NCBI GenBank assembly: GCA_903908165.1
Contig: CAIVQX010000127.1
Coordinates: forward strand, 1 to 39,399
Origin: an uncultured Methylococcaceae bacterium
GTDB lineage: Bacteria > Pseudomonadota > Gammaproteobacteria > Methylococcales > Methylomonadaceae
DNA length: 39,399 nt
Direction of reading: 5' to 3'
In this document: positions 1 to 10,000 of the stretch, piece after piece
Layout: every line of letters begins with the position of its first letter
How positions within the stretch are numbered: the first letter of the stretch is position 1
Notes under the pieces: model-generated
The model's database searches: none
What the model was told of the DNA's origin: nothing
Seen by the model: the letters and a program-made list of their open reading frames with translations, nothing else
Translations under genes and position numbers: made by a program

Positions 1-1210
1 CAATTAAAGATTGTATACCATTCATTAATACATCAATTTCTTCCTTGGTATTATACATAGCAAATGAAGCTCTTGCTGTGGCTGGAACTTTATAAAAATC
101 CATTACCGGCATAGCGCAATGATGCCCTGCTCTTATTGCAATACCCAAACTATCAAGCATTGTGCCAATATCGTGGGGATGTATTTTATCCAGGACAAAA
201 GATAGAATTGCTCCTTTTTGCTCAGCTTCACCGATAATCCGCAGGCCACCAATTCTTTTAGCTCTTTCGGTAGCATAGTTTAATAACTCAGCCTCATAAA
301 CAGCTATATGATCCATACCAATTTTATTCAGATAATCAATAGCGGCACCCAACCCAACTACACCTGCAATATTCGGTGTGCCTGCCTCAAATTTATAAGG
401 TAAAACATTATATTCAGTTTCTTCAAAAGTAACCTTACGTATCATATCCCCACCACCTTGATAAGGTGGCATAGCTTCAAGTAGCGCTTGCTTACCGTAA
501 AGAACACCAACACCTGTCGGCGCATAAAGCTTGTGCCCTGAAAAAACATAGAAATCACAATCCAGATCCTGCACATCAACCGTCATATGAGGAATGGCTT
601 GTGCACCATCCAACAATACTGGTATAGCGCTTTGATGGGCGGCATCGATAATTCTTTTAATTGGATTGATAGTACCCAATGCATTGGACATATGAACAAC
701 AGAAATCAATCTGGTTTTGTTATTGATTAGCTTTTCAAACTCATCAAATATCAGCTCGCCTGACATGTTTATTGGCGCAATTTTTAATACAGCGCCCATT
801 TGTTCACATAGCATTTGCCAAGGCACAATATTGGAATGATGCTCCATGGCCGTAATAATAATTTCATCACCCGCCTTAATATTTGCCTTACCATAAGTTT
901 GCGCAACAAGGTTTATTGCTTCTGTAGCACCTTTAACAAAAATTATTTCTTTTTCGGTAGCCGCATTAATAAAATCCTTTACCTTAATTCTCGCGCCCTC
1001 AAATTTATCTGTAGAACGAACACTTAGGGTATGTACGCCTCTATGCACATTAGCGTAATCGTGAGTGTACAAATTAACAATACTATCAATAACCACCTGA
1101 GGTTTTTGACAGGTAGCAGCATTATCCAAATAGACCAACTCCTTACCGCGGATCTTTTCTTTTAAAATTGGAAAGTCATGACGTATTCTTTGCACATCAA
1201 ACTGACTCAT
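1..1210 (-). CDS. sufS: Cysteine desulfurase SufS (3' end cut by window edge)
   Basis: Pyridoxal phosphate enzyme that takes sulfur from L-cysteine, leaving alanine and an enzyme persulfide that feeds the SufBCD scaffold. I translated the open frame from the ATG at 1210; about 403 residues are visible, and E. coli SufS has 406, so only a few residues are missing at the left edge. The frame begins MSQFDVQRIRHDFPIL. The PLP-binding lysine lies in SGHKLYAPTG at residue 227, and the active-site cysteine in GHHCAMPV at residue 365, matching K226 and C364 of E. coli SufS. Its ATG overlaps the sufD TGA by four bases (ATGA), so the two are translationally coupled. The sulfur acceptor gene (sufE or sufU) is not in view and may lie beyond the edge. 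Confidence 0.95.
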   Translation of the reverse strand, partial: MSQFDVQRIRHDFPILKEKIRGKELVYLDNAATCQKPQVVIDSIVNLYTHDYANVHRGVHTLSVRSTDKFEGARIKVKDFINAATEKEIIFVKGATEAINLVAQTYGKANIKAGDEIIITAMEHHSNIVPWQMLCEQMGAVLKIAPINMSGELIFDEFEKLINNKTRLISVVHMSNALGTINPIKRIIDAAHQSAIPVLLDGAQAIPHMTVDVQDLDCDFYVFSGHKLYAPTGVGVLYGKQALLEAMPPYQGGGDMIRKVTFEETEYNVLPYKFEAGTPNIAGVVGLGAAIDYLNKIGMDHIAVYEAELLNYATERAKRIGGLRIIGEAEQKGAILSFVLDKIHPHDIGTMLDSLGIAIRAGHHCAMPVMDFYKVPATARASFAMYNTKEEIDVLMNGIQSLI

Positions 1211-2529
1211 AACCACTCCTTATTTACACCTTCCTGCGGGAAACGTAATAATGCTTGGTCCAATATCATCTCGTGTAACACTTTAATCCTTACCTTATCA
1301 ACCATTTCGTTAGCAAATGCAAACGTCAAAATATTACGCGCAGTTTCTTCATCTACACAACGGGATTGCAGATAAAAAATAGATTTTTCGTCCAACTGAC
1401 CTACAGTCACACCATGCCCACATTTAACATCATCTGCATAAATTTCCAATTGCGGCTTACTGTCAGCTTCTGCTTCATTTGATAAGAGCAGATTACGATT
1501 ATTCATTTGTGAATCTGTTTTTTGAGCATCTTTCGCTACGATCACCCGTCCTTGAAAAACCCCTCTAGCTCTGCCATCTAATACACCTTTATATAGTTCT
1601 CGACTAATCCCATGAGACTTTGTATGATTAATTCGCGTGTGATTATCTATATGTTGGCGCTTTACACCTAAATACAAGCCATTTAATTCACATTCTGAAG
1701 CATGATCTAAATCTGTATGAATATCGGATCGCGCTAACAAAGCGCCAAAAGCAAAATTATGGTGTCTAAACCGAGCATGACAATCCTGTTTAACGTAAAC
1801 TCCACCAAAGTGATAAGCTTTTTCGGACTCACATTGCATCTTATAGAGCGTTAAATCAGCATTCTTGCCAACAAAAACTTCAGTGACTGCAGAAGACAAA
1901 TAAGCATTATCGTAACCGACATAAGTTTCTATAATGCTTGCCTCTGTCAATTTATCAAGAATAATGACAGTGCGTGTGGCACTCAAAACATCTTGTTGAG
2001 TAGCGATATGTAATACCTGTATCGGCCTTTCTAATACCTGTTTATTGCTTAGATGAACAAACAAACCATCAGTAAACCAAGCCGTATTAAATGCAATAAA
2101 ACTATGCTCATCAACACTAACAGCTTGATTAATGAACCTTTCTAATACCTCTGGTATTTCTTCCAAAGCATCCGCCATACCTTTAACTAAAACATCATTC
2201 GGCAAACCCTCTAGAGAAGAAAGTTCTGCAGAAAAGTGTCCATCTACTAAGACAACAGACCATGCATCCTCTAATTGATATGATTTCAACCACTCAACGT
2301 CAACAAAGCCTGTCGTTTTATTTACCTTAGGCGAAAACAGTTTTTTCTCAATGGCTGAAACGTTGGTATAGCGCCATTCCTCCTCATGCAAAGCAGGAAA
2401 TCCTTGCTCTGAAAATTGTAACAACGCGTTAGTACGTTGCTGTTTCAGCCATGACAACGATTGTCCACACAACAACGGCACACTATTTGAATATTCTGCA
2501 GGATACCGACTCGCATTTGCTGTTGTCAT
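1207..2529 (-). CDS. sufD: Fe-S cluster assembly protein SufD
   Basis: Scaffold subunit of the cytosolic SufBC2D complex on which Fe-S clusters are built. The 440-residue length fits SufD (about 420-440). The C-terminal half carries the SufB/SufD core fold signature: a region reading FQGRVIVAKDAQKTDSQ, then a KCGHGVTVGQLD segment whose histidine is a known functional residue of SufD, and a final FAFANEMVDKV helix. The gene lies between sufC and sufS; its ATG overlaps the sufC stop region, and its stop overlaps the sufS start. It is more divergent than SufB, as is usual for the family. Confidence 0.95.
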   Translation of the reverse strand: MTTANASRYPAEYSNSVPLLCGQSLSWLKQQRTNALLQFSEQGFPALHEEEWRYTNVSAIEKKLFSPKVNKTTGFVDVEWLKSYQLEDAWSVVLVDGHFSAELSSLEGLPNDVLVKGMADALEEIPEVLERFINQAVSVDEHSFIAFNTAWFTDGLFVHLSNKQVLERPIQVLHIATQQDVLSATRTVIILDKLTEASIIETYVGYDNAYLSSAVTEVFVGKNADLTLYKMQCESEKAYHFGGVYVKQDCHARFRHHNFAFGALLARSDIHTDLDHASECELNGLYLGVKRQHIDNHTRINHTKSHGISRELYKGVLDGRARGVFQGRVIVAKDAQKTDSQMNNRNLLLSNEAEADSKPQLEIYADDVKCGHGVTVGQLDEKSIFYLQSRCVDEETARNILTFAFANEMVDKVRIKVLHEMILDQALLRFPQEGVNKEWL

Positions 2530-3284
2530 TAAGCCGCCACCTGATTATCTTCAAGCCAACTATATCCTTTTTCTTCCAGCTCTAGCGCCAACTCTGCCCC
2601 ACCTGACTTAACAATTTGCCCATTCGCCAATACATGAACATAATCCGGCTTAATATAATCCAATAAACGCTGGTAATGAGTTACCATCACAAAAGCCCTG
2701 TCGGTTGATCTTAGAGAATTAACACCTTCTGACACTATTTTTAGTGCATCAATATCCAAACCTGAATCTGTTTCATCTAGTATACAAAGCTTGGGCTCTA
2801 GAATCGCCATTTGTAAAATCTCATTGCGCTTTTTTTCCCCACCCGAAAAACCTTCATTGACTGCGCGATATAGAAATTTCTCATCCATTTCCAGTAGCCT
2901 GACTTTTCCTTTTACCAAGGTCAAGAAATCCATTGCATCCACCTCAGACTGACCATGATGCTTTCGGATTGAATTAAGCGCTGCTTTTAATAAATAAATA
3001 TTACTAACGCCTGGAATCTCTACCGGATACTGAAATGCTAAAAAAACACCCTCACGCGCTCTAATTTCAGGCGGCATTTCCAATAATTCTTTGCCCTGAT
3101 AAGTCACTGAACCTTCAGTGACCGTGTAGCCACTCTTGCCAGATAGAATATGAGACAAAGTACTCTTGCCAGACCCATTTGGCCCCATAATCGCATGGAT
3201 TTCACCGGCATTAATTTCAAGATTAATCCCTTTAAGAATGGGCTTGTCACCAACGCTAACGTGAAGATTTTTTATGCTAAGCAT
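2529..3284 (-). CDS. sufC: Fe-S assembly ATPase SufC
   Basis: ABC-type ATPase that drives conformational change in the SufB-SufD scaffold; cytosolic and not a transporter. All nucleotide-binding motifs are present: Walker A GPNGSGKST near residues 35-43, signature SGGEKKRNEI near residue 147, Walker B LCILDETDSGLD, and the switch histidine in VMVTHYQR. The 251-residue length is standard (248 in E. coli). A 57-bp gap separates it from sufB and contains a small GC-rich dyad. The SD-like AGG lies about ten bases before the ATG. The end abuts the start of sufD. Confidence 0.97.
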   Translation of the reverse strand: MLSIKNLHVSVGDKPILKGINLEINAGEIHAIMGPNGSGKSTLSHILSGKSGYTVTEGSVTYQGKELLEMPPEIRAREGVFLAFQYPVEIPGVSNIYLLKAALNSIRKHHGQSEVDAMDFLTLVKGKVRLLEMDEKFLYRAVNEGFSGGEKKRNEILQMAILEPKLCILDETDSGLDIDALKIVSEGVNSLRSTDRAFVMVTHYQRLLDYIKPDYVHVLANGQIVKSGGAELALELEEKGYSWLEDNQVAA

Positions 3285-3309
3285 GTTGTTTTTACCTGTT
3301 TTATTTAAA

Positions 3310-3321
3310 GGGCTTGAGCCC
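3310..3321 (-). repeat. Small hairpin between sufB and sufC
   Basis: The plus strand reads GGGCTTGAGCCC, a compact dyad (GGGC stem, four-base loop). On the minus strand, which is the transcribed one, it is followed by TTTAAAT, so it might act as a weak attenuator or an RNA processing or stability element that sets sufB against sufCDS levels. The T run is too short for a confident terminator. Confidence 0.3.
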
Positions 3322-3341
3322 CCACATTTACAAATTGAATT

Positions 3342-4790
3342 CTAGCCTACTGACCCTTCAAGACTCAGCCCAAGCAAAGCCTGAGCCTCTACTGCAAACT
3401 CCATTGGTAACTCTTTAAAGACTTCCTTACAAAAACCGTTAACAATCATTGAGACGGCGTCTTCTGCTGATAACCCACGTTGTTGACAAAAAAACAACTG
3501 ATCTTCACTGATTTTAGAAGTAGTTGCTTCATGCTCAACTTGTGCGGAGGGCTGCTTAACCTCAATATAAGGAAAGGTATGCGCTCCACATTTATCACCC
3601 ACCAACAATGAATCACATTGCGTATAATTACGAGCATTTTCAGCACTTTTCAATACCTTCACTAAACCACGATAGGTATTTTGTGCTTTACCAGCCGATA
3701 TACCTTTCGAAACAATCGTACTTCGTGTATTTTTGCCGATATGTATCATCTTGGTGCCGGTATCGGCTTGCTGATAATTATTGGTCAATGCAACTGAATA
3801 AAACTCACCTACAGCGTTATCACCCGTCAAAACACAACTGGGATATTTCCAAGTAATAGCAGAACCAGTTTCTACCTGTGTCCACGATACTTTGGAGTTA
3901 TCTCCCCGACAATCTGCCCGCTTGGTCACAAAATTATAAATACCACCCAAACCATTTTTGTCGCCAGGGTACCAGTTTTGAACAGTAGAATATTTGATAA
4001 CGGCATCTTTCATCGCCACCAATTCAACTACTGCTGCATGTAGCTGATTTTCATCGCGCATTGGCGCAGTACAACCTTCAAGATAACTAACATGACTACC
4101 CTCATCAGCAATAATCAAGGTTCTTTCAAATTGCCCAGTATTAGCTGCATTAATTCTGAAATACGTTGACAACTCCATTGGGCATCGCACTCCTTTAGGA
4201 ATATAAACAAAAGAACCATCGGTAAATACGGCCGCATTTAAAGCTGCAAAATAATTATCGGTATGTGGCACTACCGATCCCAAATATTGCTTGACGAGCT
4301 CAGGATGCTCTCGCAACGCTTCAGAAATTGGACAAAAAATAACGCCTACATCTTTGAGCTTGCCTTTAAAAGTAGTCGCGACTGAGACACTATCAAAAAC
4401 CGCATCAACAGCAACTCCTGCCAGACGCTCTTGCTCATCCAATGGAATACCGAGCTTTTTATAAGCCTCTAATACTTGCGGATCGATTTCATCCAAGCTT
4501 TTAGGCCCATCTTCTTTACGTTTAGGTGCAGAATAATAACTGATAGACTGATAATCTATTGGTTCAAAATCAACAAACGCCCACTTTGGAGATTTCATCG
4601 TTTGCCAATGTCGAAAAGCCTTTAATCGATATTCCAACATGAATTCAGGTTCATTTTTAATTTTCGATAACTTATGAATAACTGATTCATCTAAACCGGG
4701 TGGAAACGTATTAGTTTCCAATTCAGTCACAAATCCTTGCTTATACTCTTGATTGATAAGATTATTAACTTCTTGTGCACTTGCTGACAT
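3342..4790 (-). CDS. sufB: Fe-S cluster assembly scaffold SufB
   Basis: Main scaffold subunit of SufBC2D, where the nascent Fe-S cluster is assembled. At 482 residues it matches the usual length (about 480-495). Family signatures are clear: [20 protein letters not shown] in the middle, [18 protein letters not shown], the cysteine-containing LEGCTAPM, and the C-terminal [18 protein letters not shown], whose cysteine corresponds to the catalytic Cys405 region of E. coli SufB. The sequence is much more conserved than SufD. It is the first scaffold gene after the Rrf2-type regulator (52-bp gap) and is followed by sufC. No sufA is present in this operon. Confidence 0.97.
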   Translation of the reverse strand: MSASAQEVNNLINQEYKQGFVTELETNTFPPGLDESVIHKLSKIKNEPEFMLEYRLKAFRHWQTMKSPKWAFVDFEPIDYQSISYYSAPKRKEDGPKSLDEIDPQVLEAYKKLGIPLDEQERLAGVAVDAVFDSVSVATTFKGKLKDVGVIFCPISEALREHPELVKQYLGSVVPHTDNYFAALNAAVFTDGSFVYIPKGVRCPMELSTYFRINAANTGQFERTLIIADEGSHVSYLEGCTAPMRDENQLHAAVVELVAMKDAVIKYSTVQNWYPGDKNGLGGIYNFVTKRADCRGDNSKVSWTQVETGSAITWKYPSCVLTGDNAVGEFYSVALTNNYQQADTGTKMIHIGKNTRSTIVSKGISAGKAQNTYRGLVKVLKSAENARNYTQCDSLLVGDKCGAHTFPYIEVKQPSAQVEHEATTSKISEDQLFFCQQRGLSAEDAVSMIVNGFCKEVFKELPMEFAVEAQALLGLSLEGSVG

Positions 4791-4842
4791 AAAATTCTCT
4801 ATAATTTACAAAGACGTGATAAATACAAACGTAAATTTCCGC

Positions 4843-5307
4843 CTAACGATACAAACTGGCGACAGGAATTAAAACCTCTTGTCTTCGAACCACGTCTTGA
4901 GCGTGAGTAGGTTTAATCATATCTGCTAATGTCACAGACTCTAAAGCATTATGAATGACCTGATTAATTAAACTCCAGTTGCCTCGAATACCACAACCTG
5001 AGGCCTGCTCACACCCCTGTTGTGAAATACTACATTCGGTTAATGCTATAGGGCCTTCTAACGCACTTATAACCGACGCAACCGTTATTTTGCTGGGCTC
5101 CTTAGCTAAGGTATAGCCTCCCTTCGCACCTCGCGTAGAAATCAGTACTTTAGCATTTACCAAAAGCTTTAAAACCTTACTGACTGTTGGCAAAGCAATA
5201 CCCGTTACTGATGCTATTTCCATAGCCGCATGCACCTGTAAGTCATCTTTAGCCATAAAGCTTAAAATGACTGTGGCATAATCAGTCAATTTACTCAACC
5301 TTAACAT
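4843..5307 (-). CDS. Rrf2-family SUF operon regulator (IscR/SufR-like)
   Basis: Winged-helix transcription factor expected to sense Fe-S status and control the suf operon. The 154-residue protein opens with the Rrf2 pattern MLRLSKLTDYA, has the recognition helix in GIALPTVSKVLKLLV, and the wing RGAKGGYTLAK. Three cysteines at residues 92, 99 and 105 lie in the cluster-binding loop, close to C92/C98/C104 of IscR, so [2Fe-2S] binding is likely. It is the first gene of the suf operon, with a GGAG Shine-Dalgarno five bases before the ATG and a promoter just upstream. The N-terminus and gene position fit the SUF-type regulator subgroup seen in gammaproteobacteria; autoregulation is inferred. Confidence 0.9.
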   Translation of the reverse strand: MLRLSKLTDYATVILSFMAKDDLQVHAAMEIASVTGIALPTVSKVLKLLVNAKVLISTRGAKGGYTLAKEPSKITVASVISALEGPIALTECSISQQGCEQASGCGIRGNWSLINQVIHNALESVTLADMIKPTHAQDVVRRQEVLIPVASLYR

Positions 5308-5331
5308 ATCTGCTCCAATTTATTGTGGACC

Positions 5332-5360
5332 ATTATAGTACTGTTTAAATTCGCAGTAAA
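5332..5360 (-). promoter_or_regulatory. Probable promoter of the suf operon
   Basis: On the minus strand a perfect -10 hexamer TATAAT (5337-5332) is preceded by TTTACT (5360-5355) with 17 bp spacing. It lies about 25 bp before the regulator start codon, leaving a short leader. The sequence around the -10 has weak dyad character (ACTATAATGGT), where an Rrf2 protein could bind, but no known consensus is matched convincingly. Confidence 0.6.
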
Positions 5361-5482
5361 GAACTTGGTAATTATCAGGCTTTCGAAAACTCCATATTCA
5401 AGCTTTCTTTATTTACAAAGTATTCAGAAGTCTTATGTTTAAACCTTTTAAATAAGTGACTGAGGAATGAAATTAACTCACT

Positions 5483-5505
5483 AAGAGTCTATATTGGAGA
5501 CTTTT
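5483..5505. repeat. Inverted repeat ahead of the dab promoter
   Basis: AAGAGTCT and AGACTTTT flank a seven-base spacer (atattgg), giving eight paired positions including one G-T. The dyad ends eight bases before the predicted -35 box of the dab operon, a position typical of an activator or repressor site. No regulator gene lies next to this operon, so the binding protein is unknown. Confidence 0.35.
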
Positions 5506-5512
5506 ATCTAAC

Positions 5513-5540
5513 TTGCCAATTTACCACTTGAATGTATAAT
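5513..5540 (+). promoter_or_regulatory. Probable promoter of the dab operon
   Basis: TTGCCA (5513-5518), a 16-bp spacer, and a perfect TATAAT (5535-5540). It lies 52 bp before the first antiporter gene, which has an AAGGAG Shine-Dalgarno at about ten bases from its ATG. The opposite-facing suf promoter is about 150 bp away. Confidence 0.55.
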
Positions 5541-5592
5541 TGCATCAACTTCAGTTGACTGGCTTATATTTAGATTAAGGAGTGATTTATTC

Positions 5593-7065
5593 ATGGGGAT
5601 TCTCAGTCTAATACTTTGGACACCAGCAGCCGGCGCATTATTTTTAGCTTTAACGCCTAATCAGAATTTCCGAATTATCCGCACCATTGCAAACCTGTTT
5701 GTCACTCTTGTTTTTTTTCTAAGTTGCTGGCTTTTATCGATATTTGACCAACATAATGCAAGCATCCAATTAAGTGAATATTATCCACTCAACCCGAATC
5801 TTGGGAGCGCCTATGCACTAGGTGTTGACGGACTTTCGATACCGATGCTAGTTTTAGCAACTTTCCTTACATGTATTTCTCTGTTAGTTTCTTCCAGCAT
5901 TTGCAATAGCATTAAAGGCTATTATATCTGCATACTGTTGCTGGAATTCGGCATACTTGGTGTCTTTCTGGCCCAAGATTGGGCACTATTTTATATATTC
6001 TGGGAAGTAACCTTAATCCCTCTATTTTTTCTTATTGGCCACTGGGGCGGTAAACGTCGACATGTCGCGAGCCTCAATTTTGTTTTGTATACGATGGGTG
6101 GGTCTATATTTATGCTCATGAGCTTACTTGCCATCAGTCAATACGACCTCGAACACGCAGGATCCCTGATGACAACCATGCATCAGGCGGCAAAAGACAT
6201 GCCTCGCTACGAACAGATTTTAGTTCTACTTGGCTTTATCATTGGCTTTGGCGTCAAAATACCCATTTTCCCTCTGCACGGCTGGCTACCACTGGCACAT
6301 GTTGAAGCACCAAGCCCTATCAGCATTCTACTATCTGGTATTTTATTAAAAATGGGTGCATACGGTCTCATCAGAGCTGTGAATATGCTGCCCGAGGCTG
6401 CGCATATTCTACAGCCATTATTTGTTTTTCTTGGGTTGTTTGGGATGCTCTATGGTGGCTTACTTGCTTGGCGCCAAACCGATCTTAAAGCCATGGTTGC
6501 TTACTCTTCAATCAGTCACATGGGCATTGTTTTATTAGGTATTTCCACCTTAAACGAAATTGGATTTACTGGAGCAGTTATACAAATGAGTGCACATGGC
6601 TTAATTGCAGGGGCATTATTTTTAATGGTTGGATTGCTATATGACCGCACACATAGCCGAAACATTCATGATTACAGTTCTCTTATTCAAATAATGCCGC
6701 GCTTTGCTTTGCTTATGACCTTAACATTACTAGCAGCAATGGGACTGCCTGGGTCAATTGGCTTTATTGCTGAACTCCATGCACTTATCGGCGGCTTTCA
6801 AGAATGGGGAGGCCTCATGATATTTTTTAGTATAAGCATACTAATTAGCGCAGCTTATTCAATGCGCACCATAGGTATTTTATTCACCGGACCAGTAAAG
6901 TCTCCAATGAAACTAATCAATGACCTAAATACTACCGAACTATTCGCTTCAGGGTTATTAGTCTCTTTTATTGTGTTACTAGGTCTAATGCCCACCTCCT
7001 TGATTGAGCTATCCGCTGCAACAATTGAACAAATGAATAATCATATTGGGCAACGGCTTTTATAA
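5593..7065 (+). CDS. NuoM-like proton-conducting membrane subunit, first of the DAB locus
   Basis: Polytopic inner-membrane protein of the complex I antiporter family, 490 residues. It keeps the residues expected of a working ion channel: a glutamate in the FWEVTLIPLFF helix (E138), a lysine in GVKIPIFPLHGWLP (K222) and a second lysine in LLKMGAYGLIR (K253), matching E144, K234 and K265 of E. coli NuoM. The TDLKAMVAYSSISHMG segment is also typical. No other complex I genes (nuoA-K hydrophilic modules) are nearby; instead it precedes dabA by five bases. It therefore probably supplies ion flow to the carbon-uptake complex rather than to NADH dehydrogenase. An Mrp-type antiporter role is less likely because the mnh/mrp partners are missing. 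Confidence 0.85.
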   Translation: MGILSLILWTPAAGALFLALTPNQNFRIIRTIANLFVTLVFFLSCWLLSIFDQHNASIQLSEYYPLNPNLGSAYALGVDGLSIPMLVLATFLTCISLLVSSSICNSIKGYYICILLLEFGILGVFLAQDWALFYIFWEVTLIPLFFLIGHWGGKRRHVASLNFVLYTMGGSIFMLMSLLAISQYDLEHAGSLMTTMHQAAKDMPRYEQILVLLGFIIGFGVKIPIFPLHGWLPLAHVEAPSPISILLSGILLKMGAYGLIRAVNMLPEAAHILQPLFVFLGLFGMLYGGLLAWRQTDLKAMVAYSSISHMGIVLLGISTLNEIGFTGAVIQMSAHGLIAGALFLMVGLLYDRTHSRNIHDYSSLIQIMPRFALLMTLTLLAAMGLPGSIGFIAELHALIGGFQEWGGLMIFFSISILISAAYSMRTIGILFTGPVKSPMKLINDLNTTELFASGLLVSFIVLLGLMPTSLIELSAATIEQMNNHIGQRLL

Positions 7066-7070
7066 TAACA

Positions 7071-10000
7071 ATGCAAGAATTTCTTCCAATAAATCAGAGC
7101 AGTCGAGAACAGATTATAGCCGCCGTAAATCTGTTAGATCATATCCTGCCAGGACAAGCACCAATTCTTGATTTCGTTCATCACAATACCTTACATGGCT
7201 TTCAACACCTTCCATTTGAAGAGGCTTTAGCAACATACGAAGAATTAACCGGCATTAGTGGCTACCTTCCGGAATCTCAAAACCGCGCTTTTTACCAACA
7301 AGGGCGAATTACCCATGAAAATTTGTCCAAAGCAATAGCAAAACATGCCGATTTACTAGGGGAAGAAGTCATATGCTCTATACAAGAAGCCACTATCCGA
7401 CGAAAAGATATTTACACTATTGCCCTACTATTTGACCTAGAAGGCATTACCATTAGCCAATTAAATTGGCAAATAGAAGAATTTAATGCTTTAAATAAAA
7501 CCCAAGCAGATATTCCTGAGACAGCACGAAAGCAATTATTTGCAAAAAACGCTCATCAAGCCACCGTTATTAAAGAACTCTGGCAAAGTATTTTAAGTAA
7601 ACTTGATTTACAACAGGCCGCATTCCATCCTGAAGCATTACTCGATTTATCAGTAGAGCACACCGAAGAATGGCTTACTGCACATAAAGCCACGCTTCAA
7701 CAAGATTCATCATTTCATCATTCTGACTCCGTGTCTCTAGATGACTTATTTGATCAATTAGGCATCAGCACCACTTTTTGCGGATTAATACTTAAATTAT
7801 GCGGAATAGACATACTTGATTCTGTTCGTCCGCAATTAATACGCATCTGTGCATCAGCTATGGATGAAGGTGTCGCTCCCTGGCAGTTGCCTGAGCGGAA
7901 AGAGCTAGGTCTTTATAAAGCTTGGCGAACAACAGTAACCTATGATGCAAACCCATTTTTACATGACTTGCCAGACTGGCAACAGATCATTTCTGAATTA
8001 CCTGAAGATCCTATTGAAACCATCATCCTGCAACTAACCCACTTAGAAATACCTCAACTTAAATGGGATAATTACTTAAAAAAACTGGCCCTTGAGATAC
8101 CCGGCTGGTCAGGTATTATTAACTGGCGACAGCATCACCCTCAATATCAAGTAACAAACGATGCCGCACCAAAATTAGTCGATTACCTTGCCATTAGACT
8201 CACTCTGGACAGGTTATGGCTAAATCAAATATGCATGGATATCTGGAAAACTCCAGCTAAATTAAGTGCGCTGCACTCATATTTTCAAAAAAATCTCTCA
8301 GAATATTCTGTTCGTAGATCCCTTTACCAAGGTAACTTACCGGAATATTTGGCTCAACAGGCCGAGTCACTGACTATTCAAGCAGATCCAGATCGACATA
8401 ACCGCGACGATTGGCAACAACTTGCTGAATTAATTTGGACTTGGCAATGTAGTTCGCTTATTGAAAACAATACCGGACACACTGCGCAAGAAAGTGGTTG
8501 GCGCTTATTTCGCTTATGCCAACATTTAGGACTCAACAGCACCTATCTCGAAACGATCAAACAAAAAGATCTCTTGGCAATGTTAAATCTGCTGGATACG
8601 TTTAATATCAAAAAACGCAATGAAATATGGCTTTATGCTTATGAAATAAATTACAGCGAAAACCTTTTTCAAGCTTTGCACGCCAATCATAATCGCGGTC
8701 GTTGGGCCAAACGTGATAAATGCCCTGAATCTCAGATAATATTTTGCATGGATGATCGCGAAGAAGGATTTCGCCGTCATCTTGAAGAATTTAATCCCGC
8801 GATTGAAACGCTGGGCGCCGCTGGTTTTTTTGGTATCGCCATGCACTATAAGGGCCTAGATGATAACAAAACCAGTGCATTATGCCCGATATTCGTTACG
8901 CCTGCCCATGAAGTGCAAGAAGTAGCAATCGCCGATAATGACAAAGTTGTAAATAAGCATCGTAGAGGACTTACACTTAATCAAATGATTGCAAATTTTC
9001 TACAAAATAGTTTGCGTCGTAACTTGATATTATCTCATCCCATTATTGACGCGATTGCACCGCTAACTTTAGTGGGTCTTATAGCAAAATCACTGTTACC
9101 AAAATACCAGCAAACCATACTTGCAAGCATCATACAATGGCAATCGCCAGACGTTAAAACTCGACTGAATTTTACCTCAACTGATCACTCATCAATTGCC
9201 TCTGCAAATCACCCCAAACTAGGATTTACTGATAATGAGCAAGCATTCAGAGTTGCTGGATTACTTCGCAACATAGGATTGACTTATGGCTTTTCAGAGT
9301 TAGTCGTATTGATGGGGCACGGTTCTATTAGCCAAAATAACCCTCATGACGCCGCCCATGGCTGCGGTGCCTGCAGTGGTCGACATGGGGGACCTAATGC
9401 CCGAGTTTTTGCAGCAATGGCTAATCGTCCTGCAATTAGAAAACATTTGGCTGATTGGGGCATCAACATTCCAACTGATACCTGGTTTATTGGTGCAGAA
9501 CACAATACCTGTAGTGAGGCTATTAGCTGGTTTGATCTAACCGATATTCCAAAAGATCGACTTGCCAGTTTCAAAAAGCTTCAACTGGAATTAAAACACG
9601 CTCAACTTATGTCAGCCCATGAAAGATGCCGTCGACTTGCTTCTGCACCACGCAAACCAACGCCCAAAGAAGCGCTAGCTCATGTAGAAGAGCGCGCCTC
9701 TGATTTCTCTCAAGCCAGACCCGAATTAGGGCATGCTACCAATGCTTCAGCAATAGTAGGGAGAAGATCATTAACACAAGGTGCTTTCTTTGACCGCCGA
9801 GTATTCTTGATTTCTTATGATCCAACCCAGGACACTGATGGCAAAATACTTGAAGGTATTTTATTAGCTGTTGGCCCTGTAGGTGCCGGTATCAACCTAG
9901 AATATTACTTCTCAACCATTAATAACGACCGATTAGGTTGTGGTTCAAAAGTACCCCATAATATCACTGGTTTGTTTGGAGTAATGGAAGGTGGCAGCAG

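Noticed and set aside
815-1375. Two small plus-strand frames (70 and 65 residues)
   Set aside because: They are antisense shadows of sufS and sufD, which have full family motifs.
9300-9574. Several overlapping 64-76 residue frames on both strands
   Set aside because: They overlap the conserved HGCGACSG zinc region of dabA; their length reflects the higher GC there.
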